The notes below the pieces were generated by a model. The model did not search any database. It was not told the origin of the DNA and was given only the letters and a program-made list of their open reading frames with translations. From Mesorhabditis belari (lineage: Eukaryota > Nematoda > Chromadorea > Rhabditida > Rhabditidae), in the NCBI GenBank assembly GCA_958450365.1, contig CAUEEP010000724.1, forward strand, positions 1,893,501-1,957,500: DNA of 64,000 nt. Reading direction: 5' to 3'. The translations under genes and the position numbers were made by a program. Numbering within the stretch: the stretch's first letter is position 1; each line of letters begins with the position of its first letter. This document shows positions 23,147 to 34,553 of this stretch, one piece after another.

Positions 23147-23940
23147 ATACCAGGTTGATGCAAAAGAAATTTCGGTTTTTTTACAAACATTAAATTAAAT
23201 CAAAAGTCCTTTAGTTAAAAATTTATTCTAAGCAATAAGCACCATCGTTTTCTATAAAATCCCTCCAACGTTGCTTCAGATTGCGGATCCCCTTATCGAA
23301 GAACTCTTGATTCTGTGATTGAAAGTAGTCGTTCACCCAGATCTCCATGTGCACATGTGGTTCGCCTTGTGGTTCGCCGATTCAATACCTTCAATACCAG
23401 AGCCCGTTGATCTTCGAGCAGCAAGACAACATCACTTTGTGCCCATAATAATCCGGCTTTGGAGTTGAAATTGGAGTTGGAATTGGGATTTTAGCCTTGC
23501 TAAGCCATTGTCTTTTTCGAGAAGTGAATCCATTTCTCGTCCATCGTCAAGACATTCTCAAAAAATGGTTTCTTTTCGACTTGAGACGCAAGATATGGCT
23601 GATCGAACGGGTGCTCGATTCTCGTCCAGATTCTCGGTGTCCAGATTCTCGGTGCTCAATTCCCCTCGTCCATTATTGATCTTTCCAATTATTTTCAAAT
23701 GGCGGACAATTGTTGATTGATCACATTGGAGATTTTTAGCAAGCTCTCGTGCATTGGATTATTGGAGTGGAATGCATTGTTTGCATTGAATCGGCTTCAA
23801 TAAGTTGTTCAAATTCATTATTATCAATCGCTGCCGAGCGATGCTCATTTGGTTCGTCTTCAAGAGACCTTCTCGGATTCAAAACCTTCTCGGAATCCGC
23901 AAACCAGAGCTGGCAAGATCTTTCGGCCATAACTTGTTCT
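23147..23940 (-). pseudogene. mariner transposase pseudogene
   Basis: The right (minus-strand 3') end is a mariner-type terminal repeat, ACCAGGTTGATGCAAAAGAA. Just inside, minus-strand text reads FFDKGIRNLKQRWRDFIEND, the typical mariner C-terminal block. About 23515-23560 reads NVLTMDEKWIHFSR, the block around the second catalytic Asp. Frames shift several times. The upstream end merges into the repeat array at 23965. Confidence 0.75.
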
Positions 23941-23964
23941 CCAAAAGCGGAACAAAGATCACGA

Positions 23965-24192
23965 TGTCAGTCGGTACAGTACCGATAGTCGGTACAGTAC
24001 AGTCAGCACAGTACAGTCGGCACAGTACAGTCGGCACAGTACAGTCGGCACAGTACAGTCGGCACAGTACAGTCGGCACAGTACAGTCGGCACAGTACAG
24101 TCGGCACAGTACAGTCGGCACACTACAGTCGGTACGTACAGTCGGTACAGTACAGTCGGTACAGTACAGTCGGTACAGTACAGTCGGTACGC
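23965..24192. repeat. 14-base repeat GTCGGCACAGTACA
   Basis: About 15 copies, with GTCGGTACAGTACA variants at both ends. Confidence 0.9.
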
Positions 24193-24226
24193 TCAAAAAA
24201 ACCGTCGAATGTGTTGAGGGTGATTT

Positions 24227-24320
24227 GTGCAAACGCATCCCTCCAGTGCACTGGACTCATCGTTTCCAGCAAGGTTTTGCTATCAAAAGTATTTGGTGTG
24301 CCAGAAAGGATGCGTTTGTA
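24227..24320. mobile_element. palindromic short MITE (GTGCACT family)
   Basis: Left arm AAACGCATCCCTCCAGTGCA, right arm GGTGTGCCAGAAAGGATGCG TTT, around CATCGTTTCCAGCAAGG. Confidence 0.65.
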
Positions 24321-24329
24321 GATTTGCAA

Positions 24330-26690
24330 GTGCATTTACCTGCTGGGATATTCAATCAAAGCTTTGTTCGAATAGGTCACTCTTCAAACAGCATCACTTC
24401 CGCTTTTTCATAAACTTTTCTATCAAAAACATAAATTTAGTATAAATTTATTAGCTAAGATTTCAAAAGAGTTTTCTAATTGAGATAATATTTTATGAGA
24501 CAAATTTTCAGCTAAATTTCAGCTAAATTTCAGCTTTCAAACAAGATTTTTCAGCTTCACGACGTGGAAAGGCAAATATTTGATTAGTGAATCATGGGCA
24601 GTTATGGTAAATGGTTATGGCAAATTTTTCATGTATACAATAGCTTTTACAATCCCTTTTACAATCCCTTTTACTATTATTTCATACTCTCAGCTTGTTG
24701 TTGTTTGATGCTTTACAGTTAACAGGGAAGGGATCAAGCGATTATCGAGCGAAGGGGGCGAGTTTTTGGCCAACTTGCAGCGCATTTTTAAGCACTTTAA
24801 ACTTGTCAGATTAGAAAGTTTTAATAAAATTTAAATAGCTTAGAACGTCAGCTTTCAGAAACTATTTGTTTCATCAAAAGTTATTAACAAAAACCTATCT
24901 AAAATCGGGCTGCAAAATGGTCAAAGCTCGCCCCTCCCCCGATAACCGCAAAGGTTCGATTTTTGTATAGAACATGATAGAAATTTGGAAAATGTACTAA
25001 TAGAGTTGTTAGTATAGATTTTGACTTTAATACTTTAATACAAAATGGTCAAAAACTCGGCCCCGTTTGGAGGTATGGGGTTTTGTTTTGGTTTTGGTTT
25101 GGAGGTATGGGGTTTTGTTTTGGTTTTGTATGGTTTTGGTTTTGGTTTTGGTTGGCTTTGGCTCCTAAACATATGGTTTTTGCCTAGTACTGCCCAGACG
25201 TTGAACATTGCTTAAGTCTAGAGCTAGATTAGCGTTCTCTGAGTTCTGGGTTCTAGAACTACTGATCTACTGATCCTGAAACTATCTATTTTTGCATAGG
25301 ACATTAGGTACTGGATTAAGTCTGGATTTTCGGTTTAAACTGGATTCTACATTCTATTCTCGAGTCTATTCTATATTATTCTCCATTCTATTCTATTCTA
25401 GAGAAGATCCTTATTTCGATGATACGATTGATATTATTACGATGATAAATTTGTTTCTTTTTCTACCTTTTCGATCTTAAACTTGACTAGGTTTAGATCC
25501 AGAAATGGGCTGAGTGAAAAAGACTTCAGACTTGAGTCAAACAGACTCCAGGCTTAAGTCAAACAGACTCCAGAGCTGAGTCAAACAGACTCCAGACTTG
25601 AGTCAAACAGACTCCAGATTTGATTGAATCAGAATCTGCTCGTCAAGATCAATTTGTGATCAATTTTTAAACTTTCTGTCGACTGTCGATTATTATCTTT
25701 CTATTTCTGTCGATTATTTATCTATTTTCTTCTATTAATTTTTCTATTTTTTCATTTATTCATCTAGAGTACAGGTTTTTACAAGAAAGCAAGAGTAGCT
25801 CGTAAAACCCTCTAGTCGAAAAGCGTCATTTCTTATGAAAAACCCAGCGCCACTTTGCGAATAAGCTGATTTTGGAGATAAAAAAGGAGAAGAAAAAGAG
25901 GAAAAAAGAGGAGGGGAAGCCGTGAATCACTTTGATTACAATAATACGCTTTGGACTTTTTCAGAAATGAGCAAAATGGGTGGGGCTTCAACGTAGAAAA
26001 CCGAGAAATTCCCGAGGATTCACTTAAACCTAGAAGATCCCGGGAGGAGTTCCGGGAGTCCAAATTCCAAGGGTCGTCACGGTGATTTCATTTGGGTATT
26101 TAGTATTTTGCATGACCGTATTTAGTCATGCATTTATAGTGCTTTTGATTTACAATTTCTTTAGATTTATTATTGCTATGAAGCTTGTAACTTTCCTTCT
26201 CTTTCTTTCATCGAAAATTGAATATCTATGAGGCTTTTGATTTACTGTTTTGATCGGTTTGATTTGTTTAATCAAACATCTGATCTATTTGATCAAACAT
26301 CTAATCTATTTGATCTCTTTTCATCTTAAACATAATCATATTCATTAAATAACTTCAGAAACGGCTCTTAAAAACCCTTAATTAGATTTGTCGCTAGGTG
26401 CACTGCGACTCTCAACTTTGTAAGATCATATAATGATTCTAGAGCCATCAATTAGTTAGAAAATGGGCTTGGCTACAGAAGACATAGTTGAAAATCACCT
26501 CCAAAAATTTCAAACGGATTCATTGAGTTCTCGTTGTGCTAGACCCTCAGAAGTGAGTCGCGAGTCGGTAGAATTCGGCGAGTCGCTAGAATTCGCGCGG
26601 TCACACTTTAGAGTCTAGCGGGTTGATTCAGATCTGTCTAGTCTAGCGGGTTGATTCAAAAAGTCTAGAAGTCAGACTAGATTCCGTTGG
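24330..26690. other. gene-poor spacer
   Basis: No exon found. Contents: TTTTGGTTTTGG stretches at about 25075-25165, TTCTATTCTATTCTAG at 25345-25400, and four to five GACTCCAGACTTGAGTCAAACA units at 25525-25620. A short GTGCACTGCGAC half-palindrome is at 26398. Confidence 0.4.
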
Positions 26691-26754
26691 CTTGGTTTGA
26701 TTTTTGAACAAAGTCAAACCAAGCCATTGCGAACAGGGTTTGGTTTCAGCAACT

Positions 26755-26978
26755 GCTACAGTTGGGGGAAACTGGTACAGTTGGGGGAAACTGGTACAGT
26801 TGGGGGAAACTGGTACAGTTGGGGGAAACTGGTACAGTTGGGGGAAACTGGTACAGTTGGGGGAAACTGGTACAGTTGGGGGGAAACTGGTACAGTTGGG
26901 GGAAACTGGTACAGTTGGGGGAAACTGGTACAGTTGGGGGAAACTGGTACAGTTGGGGGAAACTGGTACAGTTGGTTA
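26755..26978. repeat. 19-base repeat TACAGTTGGGGGAAACTGG
   Basis: About 11 copies, nearly identical; one has an extra G. Short inverted flanks (CAACTGCTACAG and CAACTGTAGCAG) suggest it arose inside a foldback. Confidence 0.95.
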
Positions 26979-27354
26979 TTACAGGGCTTGGGTTGCAGTT
27001 TCACCAACTGTAGCAGTCCCAGGGCTTGGTTTCACCAACTGCTAAATTTAGTTAGCTCGTTTTTATCTGCATGTTTCCATTAACCACTAAATATATTTAG
27101 ATTCACTCAGAAATTACTCAGAAAAACTCTCTAACAAAAGTGTTAGGGTAAAATTATTAATGAAATTAATTAAAATCATTCACTGGAGCTAAAATGACCT
27201 TTGCTGAATGCTAAATTAGTGTTTTTTTTTTGGTAAAACCGGGCCCAGGTTCAGAAGATCCAGAATCCATAGGTTCAGGGCCCATAAAAGCTTAGAGTCA
27301 TGCCTCTGAACATATCTTAAGCATTCTATCTTGAGCATGGCGTTTAAGAATAGG

Positions 27355-27450
27355 ACTAGTATTTTATAGGAGGTTTAAGAGGTTTATAGGAGGTTTATAG
27401 GAGGTTTATAGGAGGTTTATAGGAGGTTTATAGGAGGTTTATAGAAGGTA
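27355..27450. repeat. 11-base repeat ATAGGAGGTTT
   Basis: About eight copies. Confidence 0.85.
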
Positions 27451-27654
27451 AATTTAGCATTTTGCAGGTTCAACAGGATGAAGCATCAATTTGGGCACTT
27501 TCTGGGACTACAGCTTCTTCAAAATATAAAAATATGATGTTTCTAAACGGAAAACGCATTCTTGTAGAAAGTTGAAATAGAATCTGAACCGAACCAAGAG
27601 CTCCAATTGTTTTTGATCATGTCAAAGATATGTGCTGACAAAGAGAAGGATATA

Positions 27655-28262
27655 CTACGTCTATAGAACATCTATAGGCTTTTTCTATGTCTATGGGAGG
27701 TCTATAGGATTCTTCTAGGTCTATAGAACGTCTATAGAACTTTTCTAGGTTCATAGAACGTCTATAGGCTTTTTCTACGTCTATAGAACGTCTATAGGAC
27801 TTTTTAAGTCTGTAGAACGTCTATAGGACTTTTCTAGGTCTATAGAACGTCTATAGGCTTTTTCTAAGTCTGTAGAACGTCTATAGGATCTTTTGGCGTC
27901 TATAGAACGTCTATAGGACTTTTCTAAGTCTGTAGAGCGTCTATTGGACTTTTCTAGGTCTGTAGAACGTCTATAGGCTTTCTCTAAGTCTATATAACGT
28001 CTATAGAACTTTTCTAAGTCTATAGAACATCTATAGAACTTTTCTAGGTCTATAGAACCTCTATAGGACTTTTCTAAGTCTAAAGAACGTCTATAGGCTT
28101 TTCGGCTGCGTCCCGGCTTCTCTAAGTCTGGCGTCTATAGGATTCTTCTAAGTCTATAGAACGTCTATAGGCTTTTTCAGCGTCTATAGGACGTCTATAG
28201 GATGTCTATGGAATTGTTTTAAGCCAACAGAACGTCTGTAGGCTTTTTCTACATCTATAGGA
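27655..28262. repeat. about 30-base repeat CTATAGAACGTCTATAGG
   Basis: About 20 diverged copies of (G)TCTATAGAACGTCTATAGG plus ACTTTTCTAA. The core is partly palindromic. It lies just upstream of the mucin-like gene. Confidence 0.9.
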
Positions 28263-28361
28263 CTTAAAACTTGAATTTTAAGAAATGAAATCATTGAATA
28301 TTCCTTGTTTTTCAAAATTTTATGTATTTAGCTTTATTCAGTCCATAATATTATACCTTTC

Positions 28362-28363
28362 AG
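28362..28363 (+). promoter_or_regulatory. candidate spliced-leader acceptor
   Basis: The sequence ATACCTTTCAG ends 27 bases before the ATG at 28391 with no upstream exon recognised. This is the usual position of a trans-splice site in nematode genes; an ordinary acceptor is the alternative. Confidence 0.4.
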
Positions 28364-28390
28364 CAACCTTTCTCATCCAATTCCTTTGCA

Positions 28391-29753
28391 ATGTCCGCCG
28401 TTCGATCGAGCCTCTTTTTTGTCCTACTTTACTTAATTGGATCGATAGGTAAGTTGAAAAACTACACAGTACTACAATTATTACTTCACAAATCAACAAA
28501 AAACAAAAGCAGAAACTATTCAGTGTGCGAGAGCAGCTCAACTAGCGCTAATCCAACTGCATCAACAACAATGACACCGCCAACGATGACAGCAGCAATC
28601 GGTTTGACTCTTCGTTGCCTTAAAGTTATTACCATAGAACTATAGTAGTAATTTGATCACTCAATACTCTAAACTACTTTGATTGTAGTAGCAAAGTGGT
28701 GAAGACGTTTTTATTCGGTGAATCTTGACACTTTTTTCATACTTTCAATTTAGAAATGACTATTTCACCAATTTATTTTGGTTCCCTTCAAATAGAAAAT
28801 GTTTTTTTGCTGAATTTTCTTTCTTTTTAAACCAATCAATCAATTTCTAAATCAATTTAAGCCCGTTTCCAAGCGAATTTGCGCACAAAAACCGTAGGAT
28901 TCGCTATTAGCTTTTTACTTGTTTCTATAGAAAAAAAATGGAGATATTATATCCACATATAGTACTGAAACTAATGAATAGAAAAAAGAGAAGAACTTAA
29001 TATAATAGTATCAGAGAAGAATTATCTAGTCTAGTACCTGATTTATTGATTTATTGAGTGATTTGGGACTAGGCCAAGATGAAGAAATAAGATTTAAGCT
29101 CTGGTTCTAGACCAGCAGATATCCTAGACCAGCTAGCCTAGACCAGCAGCTAGTCTAGACCAGCAGCTAGCCTAGACCAGCAGCTAGCCTAGACCAGCAG
29201 CTAGCCTAGACCAGCAGCTAGCCTAGACCAGCAGCTAGCCTAGACCAGCAGCTAGCCTAGACCAGCAGCTAGCCTAGGCCAGCAGCTAGCCTAGGCCAGC
29301 AGCTAGCCTAGGCCAGCAGCTAGCCTAGGCCAGCAGCTAGCCTAGGCCAGCAGCTAGCCTAGGCCAGCAGCTAGCCTAGGCCAGCAGCTAGCCTAGGCCA
29401 GCAGCTAGCCTAGGCCAGCAGCTAGCCTAGTCCAGCAGCTAGTCTAGACCAGCAGCTAGTCTAGTCCAGCTAGCCTAGTCCAGCTAGCCTAGTCCAGCAG
29501 CTAGCCTAGTCCAGCTAGCCTATTCCAGCAGCTAGTCGAGTCCAGCAGCTAATCCCCATTTTTCAGAAACAACCACAGCAATGGATTTGGGTGGAGGATC
29601 GACGTCAAATGCAGCTCAAACCTCATCAGCACCAATCGATTCCAAATCTGCCTCCACTGCACCTCCTGTTCCAACAATGGCCACCACCATAGAACCAACG
29701 AGCCAACCAACAGCCAGCCAAGGACCAACATCGAGCGGGGATTCGTCGACGAT

Positions 29754-29791
<38 letters not shown>

Positions 29792-30716
29792 CGACAACAA
29801 CGACAACGACAACGACAACAACAACAACAACTCCTACTGCAATGCCGCCCTCATCGCAAACAACAATCGCTGATGGAACTGGTGAGAATACAGATTTTCA
29901 TTCTTTTTTTAGATCCAAAAGTCTTTTCAAAAGGTAGAATGCCAAATTTCAGATATAAAATTCAGTATTCAGAGATATTCAGTTTTTTTCAATAGTTCTA
30001 GGTCAGCTAGCCAGTTTTGAAGTATTCAAAACTATTGAAATGAGCTTTGATCTTGAAGAAATCATTGCCTACTGCTATTTAACGACCATTTACAAAGCCT
30101 ACCAAATTGTCAAAGTACAAAGCACCAAATTGTCTACCAAATTGTCTACCAAATTGCAAATACTTAATCCACAAGGATCACAGCTTCCGCACGAGTTACA
30201 GTACCAAAGCTGAGTACCTATTACTCTGTAAAATGGAAACTATTGTACCGTAGCCCATTTAAGGACTTTATTAACTGAACAATAACACAGACAGACAGAC
30301 AGACAGGACAATGACAGACAGACAGGACAATGACAGACAGACAGGACAATGACAGACAGACAGGACAATGACAGACAGACAGGACAATGACAGACAGACA
30401 ACAATGACAGAAAAACAATAGTCAAAGTGCCAGAAGATATCAAGGGTTTTGTAAAATCTCTTTAGTCCACTTATCGTAGAGTAGCTAGCCAAAATACAGA
30501 ATTCAATCAAAAATAAACACTAAACATTTAGTTAAAACCGACGCCCCTATGCCGACATCAATGGTTGACGATTCGTCATCTTCGTCATCTCAAACTCCTC
30601 CAAATTCCCCCACCACAACAACTACCTCAGCAACACAACCGCCTACAACGAAATTTTCAAAATCTTTGCCCATTTTGCCAATGCTTTCTTTTGTAATTGC
30701 TTTCCTTTTGCGGTGA
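28391..30716 (+). CDS. Ser/Thr-rich mucin-like surface protein
   Basis: Four exons in consistent phase: 28391-28448, 28524-28601, 29567-29881, 30532-30716 (TGA at 30714). They encode about 210 residues. Residues 1-19 form a signal peptide (SSLFFVLLYLIGSI). A single Cys follows, then a long region of Ser, Thr, Pro and Ala with an unbroken Thr run encoded by an ACA/ACG repeat at 29754-29832. The C-terminus SKSLPILPMLSFVIAFLLR is hydrophobic. This fits a heavily O-glycosylated secreted protein held by a GPI anchor. Alternatively, a GTGAAC donor overlapping the stop (30713) joins in frame to an exon at 31905. That would give a short transmembrane segment with a cytosolic tail beginning RFHNKKKGAFTG. 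No homologue is recognised. The Thr repeat is a likely length-variable site. Confidence 0.7.
29105..29553. repeat. 17-base repeat AGCAGCTAGCCTAGACC
   Basis: About 26 copies in the intron before the Thr-rich exon. Copies change from TAGACC to TAGGCC to TAGTCC in blocks along the array. Confidence 0.95.
30283..30405. repeat. 19-base repeat CAGGACAATGACAGACAGA
   Basis: About six copies in the last intron of the mucin-like gene. Confidence 0.9.
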
Positions 30717-30757
30717 ACGAGTTGATAAACGAGTTGATGAGATTTTCTTCTTTCCAC

Positions 30758-30838
30758 AAAGAGCATGACCGAGTGGTTAACGCGCGTGTCTCTCAAATGA
30801 ACAGAAGAGAGGTCACAGGCTCGACTCCTCTAGCTGCC
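30758..30838 (+). pseudogene. tRNA-Leu(CAA)-like sequence
   Basis: A-box TGACCGAGTGGTTAACGCG is typical of class II tRNAs. The anticodon loop CTCAAAT (CAA) is flanked by TGTCT and GAACA, which pair at four of five positions. B-box is GGCTCGACTCC. The acceptor stem pairs at only about three of seven positions, so it is probably inactive. Confidence 0.45.
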
Positions 30839-30854
30839 AATTCTTTTGCTTTCG

Positions 30855-31060
30855 ATTGGTAGATTGTAGGTGGTAGATTGTAGATTGTAGATGGTAGATT
30901 CTAGATGGTAGATTGTAGATTGTAGATTGTAGATTGTAGATTGTAGATTGTAGATTGTAGATTGTAGATTGTAGATTGTAGATTGTAGATTGTAGATTGT
31001 AGATTGTAGATTGTAGATTGTAGATTGTAGATTGTAGATTGTAGATGGTAGATAACTGTA
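30855..31060. repeat. 7-base repeat GTAGATT
   Basis: About 27 copies, almost perfect, with a few GTAGATG variants at the edges. Confidence 0.95.
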
Positions 31061-31085
31061 GCTGATAGATTGATTGAATTTCGTT

Positions 31086-31278
31086 ATCCTATACACTCCT
31101 ATACACTCCTATACACTCCTATACACTCCTATACACTCCTATACACTCCTATACACTCCTATGCACTCCTATGCACTCCTATGCACTCCACCCCTATGCA
31201 CTGACATCTATGCACCTATACACTCCTATGCACTCCTATACACTCCTATACACTCCTATACACTCCTATACACTCTAC
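31086..31278. repeat. 10-base repeat CTATACACTC
   Basis: About 18 copies with CTATGCACTC variants. The array runs into a half copy of the GTGCACT palindromic family at about 31280-31330. Confidence 0.9.
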
Positions 31279-31904
31279 GTTCAAACACACCCTTTCTGAT
31301 GCACTCAATTCTGCGTCTCAACTTGTGCTTCTCAGTTTTTGCTTGTGCTTATCAGCTCCCCGTTTTAACTAAAATTGTAGCTTTTTTTTCCGGATTAATC
31401 TTCATTGAGACTCCTCAAATATTCCAAAACGCTTCACAATGGCTCCTTTTTTTAATTCTCTAATCGGATTTTGTGCTTAAAATGGACTGGAAAATGGCTT
31501 AAAATGGACGGGAAAACTCCCTGGCTTCTTCAGGCACAATGATATCACAAAGTTTAGAATAAACACACTGAAATGTTTAGTGAAAAGAAGAATTGCTAAG
31601 TGATCATAAAAGATTTCTGTTGAAAAAGCTTTTGTATACAAAGTTATTTCTAAAGTTATCATACTGCATAGTTGCAGTGACCGTAAACCCAATACCGTAC
31701 CGTAAATCCAATACCGTATTCCGTAGCTACTTACAAATACAGTAATCCACGAGACTGCAAATCCACGAGACTGCAATTCTAGCCACTTTTACAGTGTTTC
31801 GCTAGTACTTAAAGTTCTATCGTTAGAGTTTCAGTATCGTTTTTCTATTGTTTTCTTTTCTATCGTTTCCTTATTAGAATCAAATTCGAATCCTCGATTT
31901 CTAG

Positions 31905-32001
31905 GTTCCACAACAAGAAGAAAGGGGCGTTCACCGGGATCTATCCGGTGTCCTTTCGAGACCCAGACATGGGTAAGCTTTCTTCTTCATGTACTTTGTG
32001 A
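31905..32001 (+). CDS. candidate 3' exon (basic cytoplasmic tail)
   Basis: The acceptor TTTCTAG is followed by an open segment reading FHNKKKGAFTGIYPVSFRDP DM. It joins in phase to the mucin-like gene through the donor at 30713. It either ends at TGA 31999-32001 after MGKLSSSCTL, or splices at GTAAGC (31973) after one base of a Gly codon. Joining to the candidate exon at 36597 breaks that exon's best frame. Stop-transfer-like KKK after a hydrophobic segment supports a membrane protein isoform, but there is no homologue to confirm it. Confidence 0.35.
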
Positions 32002-32109
32002 TGTACTTTGTGCTTGATCTTCTTTGCGTCCGTGTAAACGGTGCATTTCATTCGTGCATTTCTCTTCTCTTCATGGCTTTATTTTTTTTCATCAATAGAA
32101 CAAAACGTT

Positions 32110-32342
32110 TACCGTATTTTCTCTAATAGTAGTGCACCCAGCCGAGTTGGTGACTATTTTACGGTTTCCAAGCTGCAGAAGCTGCAGAAGCTGCAGAAGC
32201 TCAGGACTCAAATCCCCCACTAGATCTCATCGTCAGCTACATTTTCCGACCCCACATCAAGAGGTTCTGATAAGCGTTTCTCGTGATTTCGAGCAATTTA
32301 GGCGACGCTCAGGGTGCACTACTATTAGAGTAAAATACTGTA
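32110..32342. mobile_element. TIR MITE, CTCTAATAGTAGTGCACC family, copy 2
   Basis: Left end TACCGTATTTTCTCTAATAG, right end CTATTAGAGTAAAATACTGT A. The interior matches copy 1 (GCCGAGTTGGTGACTATTT, GATCTCATCGTCAGCTACAT) but carries three to four units of AGCTGCAGA where copy 1 has only AGCTTCTG. Confidence 0.85.
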
Positions 32343-32610
32343 TCTACTTGACCCTCAATCACAGTGTTCGTCAATTCTACTTGGGTAAACGGCTCATTCA
32401 TCGTACATCGAAGACTCGGACAAAGCCCCGAAACAAATATTGAGCTCTTAACTTCAAAAACATTTACTAATAGACTTCTTTGTGTTCAAAATGCTTTCCG
32501 TTTTGATTTTTCTTTTGTACATCGTTTTTGTTTTGTGTTTTTTTTGAAATTCTGAAGGTTTAAGGGTTGATTTGATAGTAAAGTAGTCAAGAATGAGCAA
32601 AAAAAGACCT

Positions 32611-32681
32611 GTCTCATGCTGGAATCGAACCAGCGACCTTCTGTTTACTAGACAGACGCTCTGCCACTGAGCCAATGAGAC
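32611..32681 (-). tRNA. tRNA-Thr(AGT)
   Basis: Complete cloverleaf of 71 bases. Acceptor GTCTCAT pairs with ATGAGAC over all seven bases. D stem is GCTC/GAGC. Anticodon stem TCTGT/ACAGA surrounds loop CTAGTAA (anticodon AGT). T stem GCTGG/CCAGC surrounds TTCGATT. Both pol III internal promoter boxes are intact (TGGCTCAGTGG; GGTTCGATTCC). No CCA is encoded and there is no intron. Plus-strand sequence downstream of the gene (below 32611) is A-rich, giving the T-run terminator on the tRNA strand. Confidence 0.96.
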
Positions 32682-33039
32682 GATAAATGGGTTAGAGCTG
32701 AAGAGCTTTTGTGGCGGATGGATCTGTAGCTGTTCAAATATGAATGTGATGATGAAGAGTCATTGAAAAAGGAGAAATGGCATTTGAAAAGAGCTTTTTT
32801 GTGTGAAATGTTTACCGTATTCTCTCTAATAGTAGTGCACTCTTTAATAGTGCACTCTTTAATAGTAGTGCACTCTCTAATAGTATTTCGGTCCGAGAGG
32901 GGGTTGAAAAAATAGTAGTGCACCCTGAAAAATTTGAATTTCTGGTGCTTCTTTTTCATCTAAACCTTTTTGACTTTATGTTTATGACATTCTAAAGCTA
33001 TTCAAGCAAGCAAAAGTGAGGCTTTTTTTCATTCATTTA

Positions 33040-33760
33040 TTAACCCATTCGAAACTTCTGCAGCGAATAATCGCTGCAGCAAAAACTCAGGAACGGACCG
33101 CTGCAGCGCTAATTGAGCTATTTTCATTCAATTAATTGCTTTTTTTTTGCTGTTTTTCAGCATTACCTGTATATTCCAATTGTAACAGATCTACAAATTA
33201 TGTGGGCAAAAAAGACGGGTCACATTTACCCCGGAATCAATGCAGCCTCTGGTTTTGCATTGAAATGTTCCATAATAGCTCTAATCTTATAAAGCCGATC
33301 TCCTGCAGGATCCAGTTCATTATCACAAAAACGCAGGTTTCGAAGAATAGATTCAAATTTTGCTCTTGACATAATGTGGGAAAATCCTCCTAATCCAGGC
33401 CTGCTACTCCAGTAGTCACGAATCCTCGGTAATTTGACGATTCCCATTTGAAGATACAGAGCCAGGAAGAGCTTGAAAGATTTTGCATCGAAATCCTGCC
33501 AGTTTGTTTTCCTTTTTCCATGTTTATTAGATTCGCCTACTAAAATATTGTCGTCGATAAAATAAGAACAATAATCGATAGGATCTTGAAAAGTACTGAA
33601 GTCAAATCCAAATCGTTCTTCATCAAAAATAAATGGTGTAGGAGACTCTCTCTCTCTCTTCCAACCATCTGGATAAACTGCTTCGGAGTCAAAAATGTCA
33701 AAAAAGGGCTTGGTCCGTAGACGAAAAAAAGAAAAAACGCTGCAGTTTCGAATGGGTTAA
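33040..33760 (-). mobile_element. piggyBac-family deletion derivative
   Basis: Flanked by TTAA on both sides (33040-33043 and 33757-33760), the piggyBac target site. The inverted termini are CCCATTCGAAACTTCTGCAG and CTGCAGTTTCGAATGGG. A minus-strand frame open from about 33735 to 33226 encodes an N-terminal third of the transposase. It contains FKLFLALYLQMGIVKLPRI, a YW, FESILRNLRFCDN and DRLYKIRAIMEHFN, all typical of DDE_Tnp_1_7 proteins. The catalytic Asp residues and the Cys-rich tail are absent. The frame is still open, so the internal deletion or the insertion looks young. Confidence 0.85.
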
Positions 33761-33929
33761 CTATTCTTCACATGAAAAAGTTAGCAAAAAATCTAAAATT
33801 GTTGTGCAAAGTGCAAAAACATCTTTTTGTTGTTTCCACACATTGTTTTAGTGGCACATTAACTCAAAGTGGCACATTAACTTTGCTTACGAGGTTCGCG
33901 CAAAGCTATAGTCATTTTTTGCTCTTATA

Positions 33930-34553
33930 TACAGGGTGCGTCATAATTATTGCAACAAGAGTTCAAAGATCGTTTGTGATGTCAAGAATGTGATGTCATG
34001 GGCGTGTAAAGCCAATAACAATCAAAATTGGACCTTCATGCAAGATGGAGCTCCCGCTCACACGAAGAAGACGGTTCAGGACTGGTGTGTGGCCAACTTT
34101 CCCTCAGTGATCACCAAGGATGAATGGCCTCCAAACTCACCGGATCTCAATGTGATGGACTTTTCCATTTGGGCAATCTTAGAGGCTAATGTCTGCTCTC
34201 GAAAACACATAAGTTTGGATTCTTTGAAGAAGTCTTTGACCTTGAAGAAGTCTTTGACCTTGAAGAAGTCTTTGACCAAAGGATGGAAGGCGATTGGGCC
34301 ATCCTCAAGGCGAAGGGCCATCCTCAAGGCGAAGGGCCATCCTAAAGATGACATTCGGGCCGCAGTGGAGGCATATCCGAACCGATTAAGGGCTGTTATC
34401 AAGGCAAAAGGCGGTCATATCGAATGATCTCTTGTTTCCTTATTTGTTACTGTTAAATAAAGCTATTTCTGTTTAAAAAATCTTCTTCCAGTCAAACTTC
34501 TTGGTGTGCAATGGCTTGAGTATCTTGTTGCAATAATTATGACGCACTCTGTA
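33930..34553 (+). mobile_element. Tc1/mariner deletion derivative with partial transposase
   Basis: Termini TACAGGGTGCGTCATAATTA and TAATTATGACGCACTCTGTA are inverted. The frame about 33975-34427 holds only the C-terminal half of the transposase. It includes WTFMQDGAPAHT (second Asp), WPPNSPDLNVMDFSIW (third Asp) and the usual end NRLRAVIKAKGGHIE. The N-terminal DNA-binding region is gone. A KKSLTL hexapeptide is triplicated at about 34235-34280, and CGAAGGGCCATCCT is duplicated just after, so slippage repeats are growing inside the coding segment. Confidence 0.85.
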
